A stretch of 64,000 nt of DNA from Macropodus opercularis (lineage: Eukaryota > Chordata > Actinopteri > Anabantiformes > Osphronemidae). Shown here one piece after another: positions 1 to 13,155 of this stretch. The notes under the pieces were generated by a model. That model was given only the letters and a program-made list of their open reading frames with translations. It made no database searches and was not told the DNA's origin. Position 1 is the stretch's first letter. Every line of letters begins with the position of its first letter. The translations under genes were made by a program, and so were the position numbers. The stretch covers positions 12,135,001 through 12,199,000 of the forward strand of contig CM061105.1 in NCBI GenBank assembly GCA_030770545.1. Direction: 5' to 3'.

Positions 1-60
1 GGAGTTAGACCGTCAGCTGGAACCATGCAGAAGTAACTTTCTGTCTCATTATTTTCCACA
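1..60 (-). CDS. Candidate internal exon (partial) of an unidentified minus-strand gene
   Basis: On the minus strand a pyrimidine-containing stretch ending in CTGCAG precedes position 60. The sequence from there to the window edge stays open in one frame (VENNETESYFCMVPADGLT after one base of a split codon). That phase matches the two bases left over by the candidate exon at 265-347, which is the main support. I do not recognise the protein. Both exons could be chance open sequence, because they are short. Confidence 0.25.
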
Positions 61-264
61 CTGCAGTCAGACATAGAACACTGAACATCCCACAATCACA
101 GTAAAATCTGGGGCTAAGGAAGGTTGAACATTGACCAAGATCAACTTCTCCGTAAGATCACAATTAAGAAATAGACACGACATGATCTCCAGTCCGTTTA
201 CTTCTGGGACTCCTAATCTTTTTTCCTCAATAATAATTAAAACACATAAGTTATTGTGTCTTAC

Positions 265-347
265 CATGGTGATGGGCATGACTGGCAGTGCCTTGACAGT
301 GTGGTAAAATGCAGAAGAGCTGATTTGGTTTTCCTGTATGGCAGCAC
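265..347 (-). CDS. Candidate internal exon of the same unidentified minus-strand gene
   Basis: Read on the minus strand, this 83-base block is preceded by CTCTAG and followed by ATG|GTAAGA, a near-consensus donor. In phase 0 it reads VLPYRKTKSALLHF and then a Cys-rich end (RHCQSCPSPC). It leaves two bases, which join in frame to the block at 1-60. The frame also contains an alternative open reading ending MPITM. The product is not recognised. Its promoter could lie in the CpG-rich block near 1,300-2,000, upstream on this strand. Confidence 0.3.
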
Positions 348-1300
348 CTAGAGGGACAAGATGCTACTAGGTACATGGCAAATATGTGAAGCAGTGAAAT
401 AATAATTAGATAAGAGAAAACTTGTGATTCAGTATGAAGCTGAGCTTTATTTACTACACAGACGTGTGCTATGTGCTCAGAGATAAATTAATCTACACAT
501 CACTTCTGCTTTTTTATACTGTATGTATGTGTTCACATTAGTTTCCAGCAGAAGTTACCACATGTATGGTTTGAACCAAGTATATGTTACAATGTAGACT
601 GACTCAGGAGAGAGAATTAGCTGCAGTTAGAAGCGCTCAGGTTAGCTGTAGGACAGTGTCAGCCAGGTGCATCATTTATCATGAGTGTGACAACAGGGTG
701 TCCTAGAATAAGGCTCTACTGGGTCAAGGCATTTGGCTACTTGAGATTTCTTGAACTTCCTCCCGAATAGAAGCACATAAAGGTGCCAAACACACTACTG
801 GGCAGCAATTAGTCCAAAGGACCATATGTTCATGGTGTCTGCTGCTTAGTGGGTTCATCATAAAACACTCTCACCAGTGAGTGGTTCTCTGGGACGAGCA
901 TGTTGCCCATCATACCTCCAAACAAGGGATCCCTCAGAGTGCAGCATGCCACACTTGGCACAAGAAGGCCTGAGCCCAGCACATTTAATTAGCCAAGCTG
1001 TCTCGGCATTGGATGGGAGGGGGGGCACACACAGTGACGAGTCATCAACATCACCAAGGGCGTGGCACTGCTCAATGCCACAGTGCACGTCTCAAACTTA
1101 ACAAGTTGGGATAAACAGATGTTAATCGAGCAAATAGTGCAATGCAGCAACGCGTACAAGCACAGATGTGTTTGGCTGAGATTTCAACCCAAGGAGACAC
1201 AAACACCTCACCGCCCCACCTGTGTCTGCTTGTCATTCACGCCAATGTGCCAGGTTGACTGGAGAAAAGGACTGTTGCTATGAACAAAAAAGCAAAGTTA
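348..1300. other. Intergenic or intronic stretch, nothing recognised
   Basis: Short open frames occur on both strands here, but none has convincing splice sites, codon conservation or a recognisable protein. If the candidate minus-strand gene at 1-347 is real, this would be its intron. Confidence 0.4.
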
Positions 1301-2000
1301 GGGGAAACAGTTCGGAAGAAACCATTCTGACATCCCTCTCTGCATGTGAGGAGCCCACCCCACCTCATCTGTAGTGAGGAGAGCCCAGTCCAGGCAGCCA
1401 GCAACCAGCGCGTCTCTGCCTACCAATAGGCATGCTCGGCTCAGGCTCTGTGCAGTGCTCTCAGTCTCAGCAGCCGAAGCTGGGCGCAGGGGAAACTGCG
1501 ACGGCCGCGCCAAGCATCTTCCCAGGTATGCGTCTCTCTGCCGCTACGCCCTTATTCGTTTTTCGCAATGCTATGGCATCCATGCTTTACGCTGTTCTCC
1601 CGCTGGCCGACTCCCAGGGAGGGGTTGCTGTGGTGGTGGTTGTTTTTTTCTGTGGCTCACGTAGCATCAGCCGTAGCGCAGGGCAGCAAGTCTTGGTAAA
1701 CACTCACAGTCAGCGAAGGCGCATCTGCAAAACCTCCTCGTTAGCCGCGCGTCAACTTGCACACACCTCAAAATGTTCGCCCTTCGGCCGCTCAGCGCCG
1801 CTGTGGCTGTGGCGGGGATGTGCGCTCGCCGCGGCGCTGCGTGCATTTCTCGGGGAAAATATGCAACTGGGTAACGATCTGGCCAAACTGCGTCCATCAG
1901 CACAGACGACTGAATTTTCAACTTGCGGTGCGCGCAGGTAGAGGCGTTTTTTTTCTAGGCGCCGGACTTACGGCGCTGGGCGAAGCAGGTATTGGGAGCT
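1300..2000. promoter_or_regulatory. CpG-rich block, possible promoter of jcad and/or a minus-strand gene
   Basis: CpG dinucleotides are clearly denser here than in the flanking AT-rich DNA, especially at 1,480-1,980 (runs such as GCGACGGCCGCGCC and CTCGCCGCGGCGCTGCG). Plausible plus-strand donors follow CCCAG at 1,524 (GTATGC) and CGCAG near 1,937 (GTAGAG). A minus-strand donor, GCGCC|GTAAGT, lies near 1,973. Together these fit untranslated first exons in one or both directions. The jcad start codon is about 3 kb downstream, behind a good acceptor, so a non-coding jcad first exon is expected upstream. Confidence 0.4.
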
Positions 2001-4872
2001 GATCTGAAAAATAATTTCATAGCAGTCAATTTTATGTAAGCTGTGCCATGTAACACTGCAGCAGCCTATAGCGAGGCTATACTGTATCTATGCATGGGCA
2101 GATATTCCTACAACTGTGATATATTATTGATAGCTCCGTTCTGTGATACAGCGGCTCTATTTCAAATCATTATTTTTTCATACTGCGAGTTGTCATCCAG
2201 GGGAAATGACGGTGAGGAGGATGTTTTTAAGAGAATGTGCTGGACTTTACGCAAAGTGCTCCTAAATATAAACGTGCTCAACTTGCTGCCTTAAATGAGT
2301 TTGCATAAGCAGTTTTTCTGATCCGCGGAGCTCTGTTTTCCCTGTCACTAGGTAAGATGTAGGTACACTCCCTTAGCAGTTAGGGTGGTGCTGCCGTGCT
2401 GATGTGTTACAGTGGCCACTACCTGTGCATGCAGTCTGCAAGGCCTGGCTGTGCATCAGGGGCCTCCCTCCCCTCAGCTCCTGGGAGGGTGGACGTCAAT
2501 AAAAGACATTTTTTACAAGTTAATGCAGAGTCCCGCGAGTTAAAGTTGGTGTTGAAGTGCTGCACAGGAAACTTATCAATGACAAATCTTGAGCTTTGAT
2601 GAATGAGTCGAGAATATGAAACAGTACCAGCTATGTGCAGTAATTATCAGCTAATTAGTGACCTCTGCAACTTTTATAATAGCCGACTTTATTCTTTATT
2701 CTTATTACGTGAACAAAACTACCACATCTCTCAGCTTTGTGCATGTAAACATGTGTTTTGTACTTTGCCAATGGTGGTTTTGTTGTTGCTATGCAAAACA
2801 GGGCCATGTGTCAGATATCCACTGCAATCATCTGAAGCTGTGACCTTGTCAAGACGGAGCCACTCAGTGTCTGGATCACTCTGGTTCCCTTTGATAAAGC
2901 GTTGTTTCAAAAAAGAAGCATGTTCACTGGTCAAATCTGACTCATTTAAGAAGGCCTTGAGTTGCGTTGTTTTCCTTTTGCGATGCGTTCTCTCCACTTG
3001 AAGAGCCAAGAATAGTTGGAGGACCTCTGCATCAAAAGCTGTGCTGATTTTAAAAAATGTTATTTTCAGCTCTGCTAAAGCTTACAGCGACATTCATAAA
3101 CATCTGTTGTCCTTGAAATGTTCACACGGTCTGGTCTTGAAGTGGACATTTTCTGCTGAGCCTTATGTGCATGTGGATGGTTTTAATTATCTCCAGGTTA
3201 AAAGCTGATCCGAGGTCTACAGTCGCTCACGTGGTATGAAAAAAGCTCCCAGGTCAGAGGCAACTTCTTACAGGAAGATAGACAAAGTTCTAAAGGGAAA
3301 ATGTTAAGGTCAACTAAAGGTCAAGAGAAGAGAAGCTGATTTTTCGAATGATTAAAAGGGAATTATTCTTATTATTCATAGTATAAATGTTTCACTAGTG
3401 ACATATTTCTTAGTGAGACAGTCTTCTTGAAACTTTATCATCTAATATCATTTCATTAAAGGTCATTAAAAGACATCAATATAAGCTATTCCTACCTTGG
3501 TTTGAATATATTTTTCTTTTCCTGTAATGAAATAAGCCACAGACTAATTGATCAAAAACATTCTATGTACAAAAGCTTTATAATTCCTACTTATACTCAC
3601 CTCTATTATCCCATCATACTGTACTATATAAGTTGCATTGCATAAAAAAATGTCCTTCTTAGTAGTTTATTTTGTAAAACATAACCTGCCAAACTTCAAA
3701 GAACTTAAAGAAGTAATCTGAATATTCTGATACAGTACAGCAGAAGTGGTTCTGTCTTCTATGTTATAAACAAGCTCCTTTGGTTTCTTGGTTGAATAAA
3801 ATCAAGTTGATGAGATCTGTGTAGAGAGGTTTTTCAGGTATTCCATACACCTACTGCGACTGCGATATGAAATAACTATTAGCTGTGGTGCTAATTTAGT
3901 TTTTACCAAAAGGCTTTGTTTGGTTTACAAAGCTTTTCACGCATACATTTTATGTCACACTCAAAATACTAACGCTGATTACATGAAACAGGGGTTAAAT
4001 GAATGAAATTAAATGTAATTTAAAGCTATATGTTTTTCTTTGTGTCATTACAGTATATTAAATGCAAATGTTATGATTTCTGCATATGATAACATGCACA
4101 CTGAGAAAGTATTTTATAGTAAATCTTCCTTTTTGCTAAAGTAAAGGAATACAACTGCATTAGATCGATATGAATACTGCATGTGGTTCAAACTGTACAG
4201 AAATGACCAGAAACTCAGATGCACGCTGAGCGTCCAATTAAATATTCAAACTTTTAACCTCCACTGAATGTAGGAGAATTTTTTTTTCTTTCTCTGTATT
4301 CTTAGTTATTACAGCCTTCAGTGTCTACTTGCATAGATTACTGCAGCTTTTCAAATGCTGCTGAAGTGCCTGGAGAACAACTAGTGATTGATTGACGCTT
4401 CTTATAGAACCTGCTTGTCATTTTGTAGGCAGTGGTTTCAAGGACAGGGAAATCTCGCTGTTAGACAACAGTTTCATACTTGTGAAAGTCAATCGCAGGC
4501 CAGTGAAAGGTGCAAGTAATTATGCACATTGTTTAGTTTCTAGATTTTGAAATGGCTTGTCCATAGAATAAAACGCGTTAATACAGAGCCTCTTATATTC
4601 TGCGGTGTGCACCTTTAAAACTTTGCTCATGTAATAAGGAGTTGCCCTTGGAGACAGAGCATGTCTGCACCAAAGACTGTGATATATTTAGGATACTTTC
4701 GACATACAGCTGATCATGCTGAAAATGTGATGGTCCTTAATGTTCAATTCTAGTGGAAATGCAGATGTTACCCTGCTTTACTCAGTGTGTTGGAAATGAC
4801 ACATCCTCACTTTAGGTGCCTGTCGAAATAACGTGTTCACATCACCTCTCCCCTCCCCTCTCCCCTCCTTAG
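2000..4872. other. AT-rich stretch, probably jcad 5' intron; nothing recognised
   Basis: No open frame here has good flanking splice signals. The stretch ends in a strong CT-rich tract (about 4,846-4,870) and TTAG, which reads as the acceptor of the first jcad coding exon. Confidence 0.4.
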
Positions 4873-4874
4873 TG

Positions 4875-4928
4875 ATGGCCTCTGCTAAGCATCCATGCTC
4901 CAGCTTCCACCAGCAGCACTGCGCATAA
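4875..4928 (+). other. Short upstream open reading frame in the jcad 5' leader
   Basis: Two bases after the predicted acceptor (TTAG|TG) an ATG opens a 17-codon frame (MASAKHPCSSFHQQHCA) that ends in TAA 51 bases before the jcad start. If this exon boundary is right, every jcad mRNA using it would carry this uORF. Confidence 0.45.
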
Positions 4929-4979
4929 GGCAACACACCCACCTTTGCCCTCCTGCCCAGAAGTGAGAGAGACACCACC

Positions 4980-7900
4980 ATGTACAGCGTGGAGGACCTT
5001 CTCATTTCGCATGGATATAAATTGCCCAAGAGCGGCCCTCCACCTGCCACGCCTTATGACAAGCGCCCAGCTGATTGCCAGCGTGAACTTGTGGATAACA
5101 GGACTGGCCGGGGGACACTTAACGGGTATGAGGCAGACCGGGGGGCATCTATCACAGGCATCTATGGCAGCAGGCAGGCACTGGTAAAGGGTTACCCCAC
5201 TACAGACAGCGAGAGCGGGGAAAGGAACCAAAGGAGAAAAGAAGCCGGTATTGGTATCCTAGGTGACGCTCAGCCCTTGGGTGATTCTCTTGCCACAGAT
5301 AGTGGGTGAGTGCTTTTTTCCCTCTGTTTTGCGATCCCCCACACCCTTTACCATCCCCTTTTCTCCCTCCACCCTCTCTCCTCACTGGGGCCCTTTGGTA
5401 TTGCGTGCAAAACTGAGTCTGCAGTGCGCAGGGCTTTTTTTTTCCTCTGCTTCCCTTTCCCCTCCTTCCAGAGCTGCAGAACGCTGGCTGCAGCAGCACC
5501 ACTGACATATCTTATGCGAGGATTTGAGGAATTATGAAAGGTGCCTTTGCGCTCTTTTGAGTTGTTTGCATGCCTGCACAGAGAGGTGGCTTATGTCTCT
5601 GTGGAGCCCACCCATGCGCTAGTTTCATCCCCGAAGCCTCCACCAGGCAGGCAGATGTAAACAGCAGCAATAGACAGTGAGCAAACTAAGACTAACATGC
5701 CTCAAGACAGGCGCGTAATCACTCCACTGTAAACACTGGCACACTGAATCACGCCCAGCACGTGCTCTGTGATGTAAGCATGTTGCTGGGCAAGTGTGCA
5801 CAGCTCGGCTCCCCTCAGCCATACAGTGGCATATGCTGCTGAGGATGATCCATTGACTTTGCAGCTTCAATGAATGAATGCAGTGATTTAGTGCAGTGCA
5901 CATACTGTATGAGATCAGGCTCTTAGAGGGGCTAATGACAATTCATTCACATTTTTGATTCCTTTCAAATGACTTAATATTTTACAAACATATTGTTATA
6001 TATAGTCATATTTTATTGTTGCTATTTTGTTTTTATGAAACAGTGCAAATCATTTTATGAGCTGTATCATAAATATGAATAAAATACACTGTGAGAATAC
6101 AATTATTGATTTAATGATAGTAATAGGGATACAACAAGGTTAAAAAATGCAAATTTCTATACAATGAATCACGAGAAATTTAAAAATAAAATTGTAGTGT
6201 AATTTAACAATATGGCCCAGAGTAATACAAAGACATGAAGCTCTGATTTTTAGACATAATCTGTTGTGATTCATTGCGCTATTTGAGATAATTGTTTGGC
6301 AGTGTAGCAGTTATTACAGCTATACGCTGCTCCTGAGGTAAATATGGAAGCATAACTAAAATGATCTCCAGGCAGAATTGCTAAGCCACACTACAGTGAA
6401 ATCTATATTTTTAACCTGCCAACAGTCACTTGTCACACAGGTGCCATTTTATGTTAGCTTCATCTAGCATTTTTAAGCAAATACAAATGCTTGTGATGTT
6501 AAATACACACATTAACATTAATATATTCAAACTGGAAAAAATTCTAAATGTCACCCATGTGTGATTTCTCCTGATTTGCTTTATTTTCCTTATCTATTTC
6601 ATAAAAGTGTGCTCTTATAATCTTATTAATGAGTTGTGTGATCAATAAAAGTGGGGAAAGAAGCGTCTTTCTTGAGCTCAGGTATGATCTGTCTTAGGTT
6701 TTCTTTAGGAGGCACAGTCACTGTCCAGATGACCAGCTCCAAAGATAGGGTCAGCACAATTTAATATGCTGATCATATTGCAGTAGCATCACAATTTCAT
6801 GGCGTCTACAAGGGACCTGGGAGCTGCTGACTCAAGCATTTTCCCCATATGTACTGGTTCTTCTCGATTAAGTTGAATTGAAAACTGCCAAAGTCAAAAC
6901 ACATGTACAAGCCTAGCATGGACATGAAACTTAGGTGCTTTATTATTAAGTGCTGTTGCTTAACTGCATAATCATAAAATCTGACATAATAATTTCCTAT
7001 GATTAAGTTAATTTTGACTTTTAAAAAAAATGTGTGTTAATCAGTTTATGCAAATAAAAATTTTTGGTGTTTGTATAAATCATCATGGAATGAGTACTGA
7101 GTTTCAGCAACTTTACTGACTTGCATCTAAGGAGACAACCTGCCTCCATCTGTAAGTCTTAACCAAGATTCAGAGATTCCTTTACTCTTCTTTTCTAACA
7201 TAGAACTATTCTGTCTTTATAGGTTCTACGATGTTCCTAGTTTGACTTTTTCAGAGCCACTGAGCCATGATGAAAGGGATATTTCCTACTGGCGGAGGCG
7301 AGGCCAGGACTTCAGCATCCTCCTGGACTATGCTGATGGCAGGGAGCTAAGGGCCTCTGCTGGCGCATGGAGGCCACAGGCCCTGCTTGCAGCAGGAGAG
7401 CATAGAGCTGAGAGGCAAGCACAGCAGCTATGGGAGGACATTTCCTGGTTAAGGGACCCAGATGCAGCCCCTGGTCAGCTTAGAGTAACAGGGGAGAGGA
7501 AGTGCCAGAGCCTTGGTACAGAGGAGTGGAGGCCTGCTGTGGGCCTCGGAAGACAACTGTCAGACGGAGATGGGGACAGGTGGGCTCAGGAACAGTATCG
7601 CTTGAGAACACCCGAGGGTTTTTTTCACCCTAGAACTAAAGCTAAGTCTCAGTCTCTGCCCAGAGTTCTGTCACCTAATGGAATTGACAGCAGAGAGCTC
7701 ATTTCATCCAGGCCTAGCTTACCGGACAGACAACAGAGGCTGAACAGCACTGTATTCTCTGGGCCCTATAGTAGGTATATTTATAGTGGTGCTTTTGGTA
7801 GGGACCGGTGGGGTAGGAACGCTGGGCCAATCAGCCATGTTGCACTTTTACCAAAGCCCAGGTTTAGCAGGCCTTTAAAGCCTCCGTCATACGAGATTCA

Positions 7901-10900
7901 CCAGCAGACTAGGGGTAGCGCAGAAATGCTTGCTATAGACCAGGGTGCCAAACAAAAAGACAGGTCTATCTATTATCCAAGGGTTGGGGAGCTAAGACAT
8001 GACTACTACGCACAACATGCCCTCTCTGGAATGGAGCCCCCTGGCTACATCCCACCCCCATCTTATAAAAGAGCTCTGCCACCAAGAGCAGTTTCAATGA
8101 CCCACAGTGAAATGGCAAGCCTGAGATGGAGGGCAGAAGCGCTGCAAATGCATAGCTCAGACCCTGGAAGGTGGCTTTCCAGACAGCCAAGTGGTTCGTG
8201 GCTGGAACAATACGGAGATCGTGGTGCATCCTACCGAAAACAGATACAGTCTGGACAAGAAGAACAACCTGGTCAACTCCGTCAATTACCCACTGAAGAA
8301 CCAAGAGTGAAGCAAATCTCAGGAGGGCCCGGCGGAAATTCTCTTACTGACTCAGACAAGCTCCGTAACATCAACAAAGAGATTCCAGCCGCTAAGATTT
8401 TAGGACAATCTACACATGATAGTGCCTTTCCTCCCCAGCAGGGGCCTGCTCTTAATACTGACAGCCGCAAAACAGCTCTTAATGACAACGACAGCAGTAA
8501 TCGATGGTGCAACAGGGGATTAAATAAAAAAAGTGAAATTATCGGTCCTGAACAAAATCGCAGTCAGTTTTTTCCTTCATCTATTTTAGGTAAACCTCCA
8601 CCTCCCCCATGCAAGCCGGCTGACCAGAGTGTCTCTGAAACTGTCTCTGAGGTAAAAAAGGTGGAACAACCCGAATTACCAGAGAAAGACAAAGAGAAAG
8701 AGAAAGACAAATCCAAGAATCTGAAAAAGAGACTTAGTGAGACAATTTTTTGTTTGGTATCTGTCCCTGTTACTCCGCAGCTCACTGGGACAATTCGTGA
8801 TCAGAATAACAACAATGAAAAGTCACCAGACCCAGCGGGCAGTCCAAGTGATAACAAAACTGGCCATTTAACAAACCAAAGTCTCCAAAGCACATCTTCA
8901 GCTGAAGCCGAGCTGCAAGCACTAACTGGTAGCATAGCGAGCAGCAAAACAAGCAGTAGAGCTAGCAGCAAAATGTTTAAAAAATTACCCTGTAGACCCC
9001 CTAAAATAAATCATTACAAGGAGCTTAAACTGTCAGGATCCTGGCCTGCAAACCAGTATCGAGACCAGGAGACACAAACTAGCCCAGAGGCCCGAAAACC
9101 TGCCTCTGAAAACAAGGAAGCACAACAAGATCCCGTCCCTTCTGGCACTGGCGTCCTTCCTGACAGCAGTGGTGTAGTGGGCACTGCCTTTAGTTTTCCT
9201 ATAAAGGGAGTGAAGAGCCTAAAGTTGTCAAGCAACAGCGCTTTCTCTCTGACCGCCACCTTCTCCAACCAGCTGAACAAGAGCACAGCTCAGCAGCCAG
9301 CAGTAACACCCTCAGGAAATGTGGAGGAGACCAAACCAGCAGCAAACAGTGGGCAGGAATTTGAACAGTTCTTGGTAAAACCAGCCAGTCAGCGACCATG
9401 GGATGCCGTCAAAGAGCTGGAGAGCATCAAAAAAGAAGTCCAGGATCAACAGCAGCAGCAGAGCAGCAAACAACCCAGTGTTGACAAGTGCATAGAGGAT
9501 CTAAATGAGGCCTACAAAGACATTCTTGAGCTAGGCACTGCCAGCAACAAAGTCCCAAATGGTTCTGTTCAAATCCCTGAACGAATCAAAATCCGACTGG
9601 CATCAGAACCTCTCAATAAGCCCAGCAGCCTTAGGCGCAGTGCAGTAAGCTGGTCTGTTGACCCAGAATACAGGGAAGTCAAGAGTGCTTTCTCCAGGCC
9701 TGCTACGAAATCGGTAACTTTCAGCAAGCAGCTTAGAGAGGAGCTCCCCGTCCCACCTCGGGAGACAGGATTCAGAGAATACAGGGTTCTTGCGCATCTT
9801 TCGCGCAGACGGAGCAATGATGGCAGGACAATCAAACTAGACCTGCCAGATGAACCTATCGAGACTCCACTATGTGACTTCAGTCCGACAACACACACCG
9901 CAGCAGCAGAGGTGCCGTGGGCAGATCGACAGCCTATGCAGGATGCCTCCACACTCACTAGTCCTCCTGATTATGAGGACATATGCCAGGCTTTACGTCA
10001 ATCTAGAGACTCGGCAGATATCAATAAACCATCCACAGGAAGTTCCAAACCTAATGATTCAGAGCTTAGTGTTGATTCAGAGGACGAATGCCCTATTTGT
10101 AAAAGAGAGCTTGAGAATCAGATGAGACAGGGTCCGTTACCTCCACTTCATGAGGAGAACAGTTCGGACAGCTCAACCAATCAAAATGGCAGTCCAGAAC
10201 AATGTGCTACATTAGAAAGCCCAGCGGAAGGTACAAAGACAGAGTTTGCAAATGACTCTAATTTGAATCAGCCAGGTTCTGATCTGTGTGCAGAGTCGAG
10301 GGAGCAGCATTCGTTGACAGAGGAAAATGTGGGTGAGGGTGAAAGGAGAGACAATGCTCCAGCAGAAAACTTGGACAATGTTTGTGCAGTAAATGCTGCC
10401 GATGGCCAACCAGCGACTGGTGTTACAGAAGAGAGTCCATCCACAACATCAGCAACTGATGTGCCTGTAGACCCCCAAGTCACAGAGAAACAAAGTGTTA
10501 GTGAAAACAAAACTGAGGAAGCAGAATTAGGAGAGAAAGAAGTTGTTACAGGAGAAACATCTGAAGGAAGTGAAGACCTGCAGACAGCCGAAGTGAAACA
10601 CAAGTGTGAGGGACAAGGCAGTTCAATGCCTCACGATGACAAGCAAGAGCAAGAGAAGAAGCCATTTTCTATCCCAGAGCATAGACTCAGCCTACGGACT
10701 CATCTGGGGCGAGACCACCCAGGGTTACCAGAGTTTCCGCCAGACAGACTGCCACTTTCAGTCCCCCCACACCTAGACCGCAGGCTGTCTCTTAGCCTGG
10801 AGGGGGAGAGGAGGAGCAGAGGCCCCTCCCACCGAATTGAAGCGTTGCAGAACAAACTGGCTATTTCTCCAGGTCGGGTGGCAGTTGAGCGCATGTCCCG

Positions 10901-11866
10901 AATGAGGGAAGTGGACATTATGTATCGTGTGAGGCACCTCAGCATAAGAAGTACAGACTCTGGGGAGGCAGAGGGGGAGGGCAAAGATGAACAAGAGGAT
11001 AATCCTCAGCCTTCTCCTCAAAGAGACGAGGAGAATGATCACGAGGTCACCAACGCACAGCAGGTCTCTGAAAAGGCAGTGTTGCGAGCTGAGGAGGAGC
11101 CATCTCTTTCAGGTAAGATATGAAAGGGGAAAAAAAACATTGGCGCGTTTTCTAAATGTTATTGGAGTGTGTGAACAACTTGACAAATTTACCCCAAAGT
11201 TATCCAGGATATTTAAAGTAAAACATGTATTTCCGTTGTTGCTCTGGAAATTACAAATACAGTTAAAATGTTGCTTCAGCACAACATTGAGTTTTACTGT
11301 GGCTATCCCACATTTATTATGGATGCCTCAAGACAACTGCAGACTACACTATGAACGAATGTGGAAATCTTCGACTGCTACTATGTTTCAAAGAGGAACT
11401 GAAAAAGTAAACGGCTATTCAGAAGCCGAAATCATTGTTTCAGGTTTAGTTCAGAGAAAAAGCACAGTATAAGGAGATGAATGATGACTATTCAAGTTTT
11501 TTTTACACCATTTGTGGAAAACATGCACATACAGTGCAATCTTAATCAATATGTTGTTTAGCTATCTTTAGAGGTTGTTGCAAATTATCAGAAGTGAAGA
11601 ATTTATCATTTGCAGTTGAAGATGAATGAAAATGATTTCCAAAGATCTTCTCTACTCTCCGCTGTAACTTCACATGTATTAAAGATATGGTATAACAGCC
11701 AGTTAGTTCCATTCTCACACTGTCATCTCAACACTAAAACATCCAGATGATGTTAAGGCCGCAGCTGCATGGTGACATGAAAAGGATCATAACAAACTTT
11801 TATTTAATGAATTTTCTCCTTTATACCTCAGAATCCCATGATCCCAGCCCAGTGGAGACAGTGTAG
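4980..11866 (+). CDS. jcad: Junctional cadherin 5-associated protein (JCAD)
   Basis: Three coding exons: 4980-5305, 7223-11112 and 11832-11866. Junction phases are 2 then 1; the total is 4,251 bases, 1,416 aa (human protein about 1,360). The start MYSVEDLLISHGYK is the conserved JCAD N-terminus, and the ATG sits in a good Kozak context (ACCATG). Other JCAD hallmarks are RQLSDGDGD, KSQSLPRVLSP and PRFSRPLKPPSYE early in the giant exon, a proline run (KPPPPPCKPAD, near residue 565), and a lysine/glutamate-rich stretch after it. The rest is low-complexity and probably disordered. In mammals the protein sits at endothelial cell-cell junctions, associates with VE-cadherin complexes and binds LATS2 in Hippo signalling; those roles are inferred here from homology. 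The last exon adds only ten residues, ending in VETV. svil follows on the same strand, as in mammals. Confidence 0.95.
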
Positions 11867-13155
11867 AAAGACTACGCCCATCATCTCTCTCTGAGTTTTT
11901 TAGCTCTAACACTGTGACCTGGCTGCCTACTAGAATGCCTTCATCTCATCTTGACACTGAAATGGCCTTCTTGTCCGACAAGAGCATTGTGTACACCCTC
12001 ACCCTCTGCGCTGCGTTGACTACTAAGAGTGCTGTTCCACTGCCAAAGGGAGGTGTCCCTTTAATTGAAGGGGGCAACTTCCACCCCAGATCCCTCCCCA
12101 GCCTTCCCAAACTGACTTCCCCCTACCCCATCTGTCCTCCATCCCGAAGCCCATCCTCTTATAGCGTTTCTAATAGTTAGTCTTATTGTAGCGGCTTGTC
12201 CTTTCTATTCTATCTTCCCTATGCTTTTCTCATTGGCAGACATTATGCAATTCTGTCATGCATATTAGAACTTCTAAAATATCCACAGACTTTTTTTGCA
12301 TTCTGAACAAATCCGTTTGTTTACGGGCAAGCTATTAAGGATATGAATGTAAGCGTTTATGTTTAACCTAACGTAGACATAGAAGGGTTACTGTCACAAA
12401 CCTGTTCTTTTGCATTTAAACTACACCAAAATAAACTGCGTATGTGATTGTCATGGTGAGGTGACAGATGTTTTAGAACTGGACATCACTGTCTCTGGCT
12501 CAAGAACTGTTTTGATTTTCAGATAAGATAAATCAGCCTTGCTTTTTTTAGATTTTGATGACATTGTGCCCTCTCTCATCGCTTTTGTACACACTGCAAG
12601 CATAACCCATCGAGCTCTTCAATGAAGAGTGACTCTAAACCACAAGACATGGTAGATCAGTGACCTATTATACAAAATACATTGGTTCTACTGGAGAGGG
12701 AGAATTGCCTTCTTCAACCAGATGTGTTTCCTGGTTGGATCAGGTGAAGTTTGTGCTTGGTTCCCTGGTCAATCTGATGTATAGCTCCCATTCCCAGGTA
12801 ATTTCAGGAAGCAATAAAGGCACAGACTTGAGAGAGTTGAAGCGGAGTGATGGTCAGCAACTTGATGAAAATGAGAGATGGATAAAAGGATATAGAATTT
12901 TAAAAAAAGATACGTAGAGCAATATTGTTGTACAAACAGCTCAGTGGTGTAGTGGAGCTACCTGTAGGAACCATTGTCAGGAGTTTTAATGTGAACAAGT
13001 CATTTAAATCATATTACAGGGATATGGAATTGTGTCAGGGTATATGGGCGCTTTACTTCATGATCATACACCTGTATCGCAAAGAGACATTTCACTGAAT
13101 ATTTATTTTTGTTATCATCAAATTGTTAATCGGTTTGCATAATGTACAAAATAAA
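11867..13155 (+). other. jcad: jcad 3' UTR to a candidate poly(A) signal
   Basis: After the TAG the sequence is AT-rich and non-coding. AATAAA motifs occur at about 12,430, 13,150-13,155 and, further on, 14,977-14,982; the last is followed by a GT-rich stretch. I cannot tell which is used. The 88-codon open frame at 11,914-12,180 lacks any recognisable protein. Confidence 0.4.

Noticed and set aside
1432..1941. 169-codon open frame in the CpG-rich block
   Set aside because: GC-rich DNA is poor in stop codons. The peptide has no family features, and overlapping frames on both strands are equally open.
9569..9958. 129-codon open frame antisense to the giant jcad exon
   Set aside because: It is a shadow of the jcad coding frame, Ser/Leu-rich, with no recognisable motif or independent signals. 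The other antisense frames in 7,966-11,042 are the same kind.
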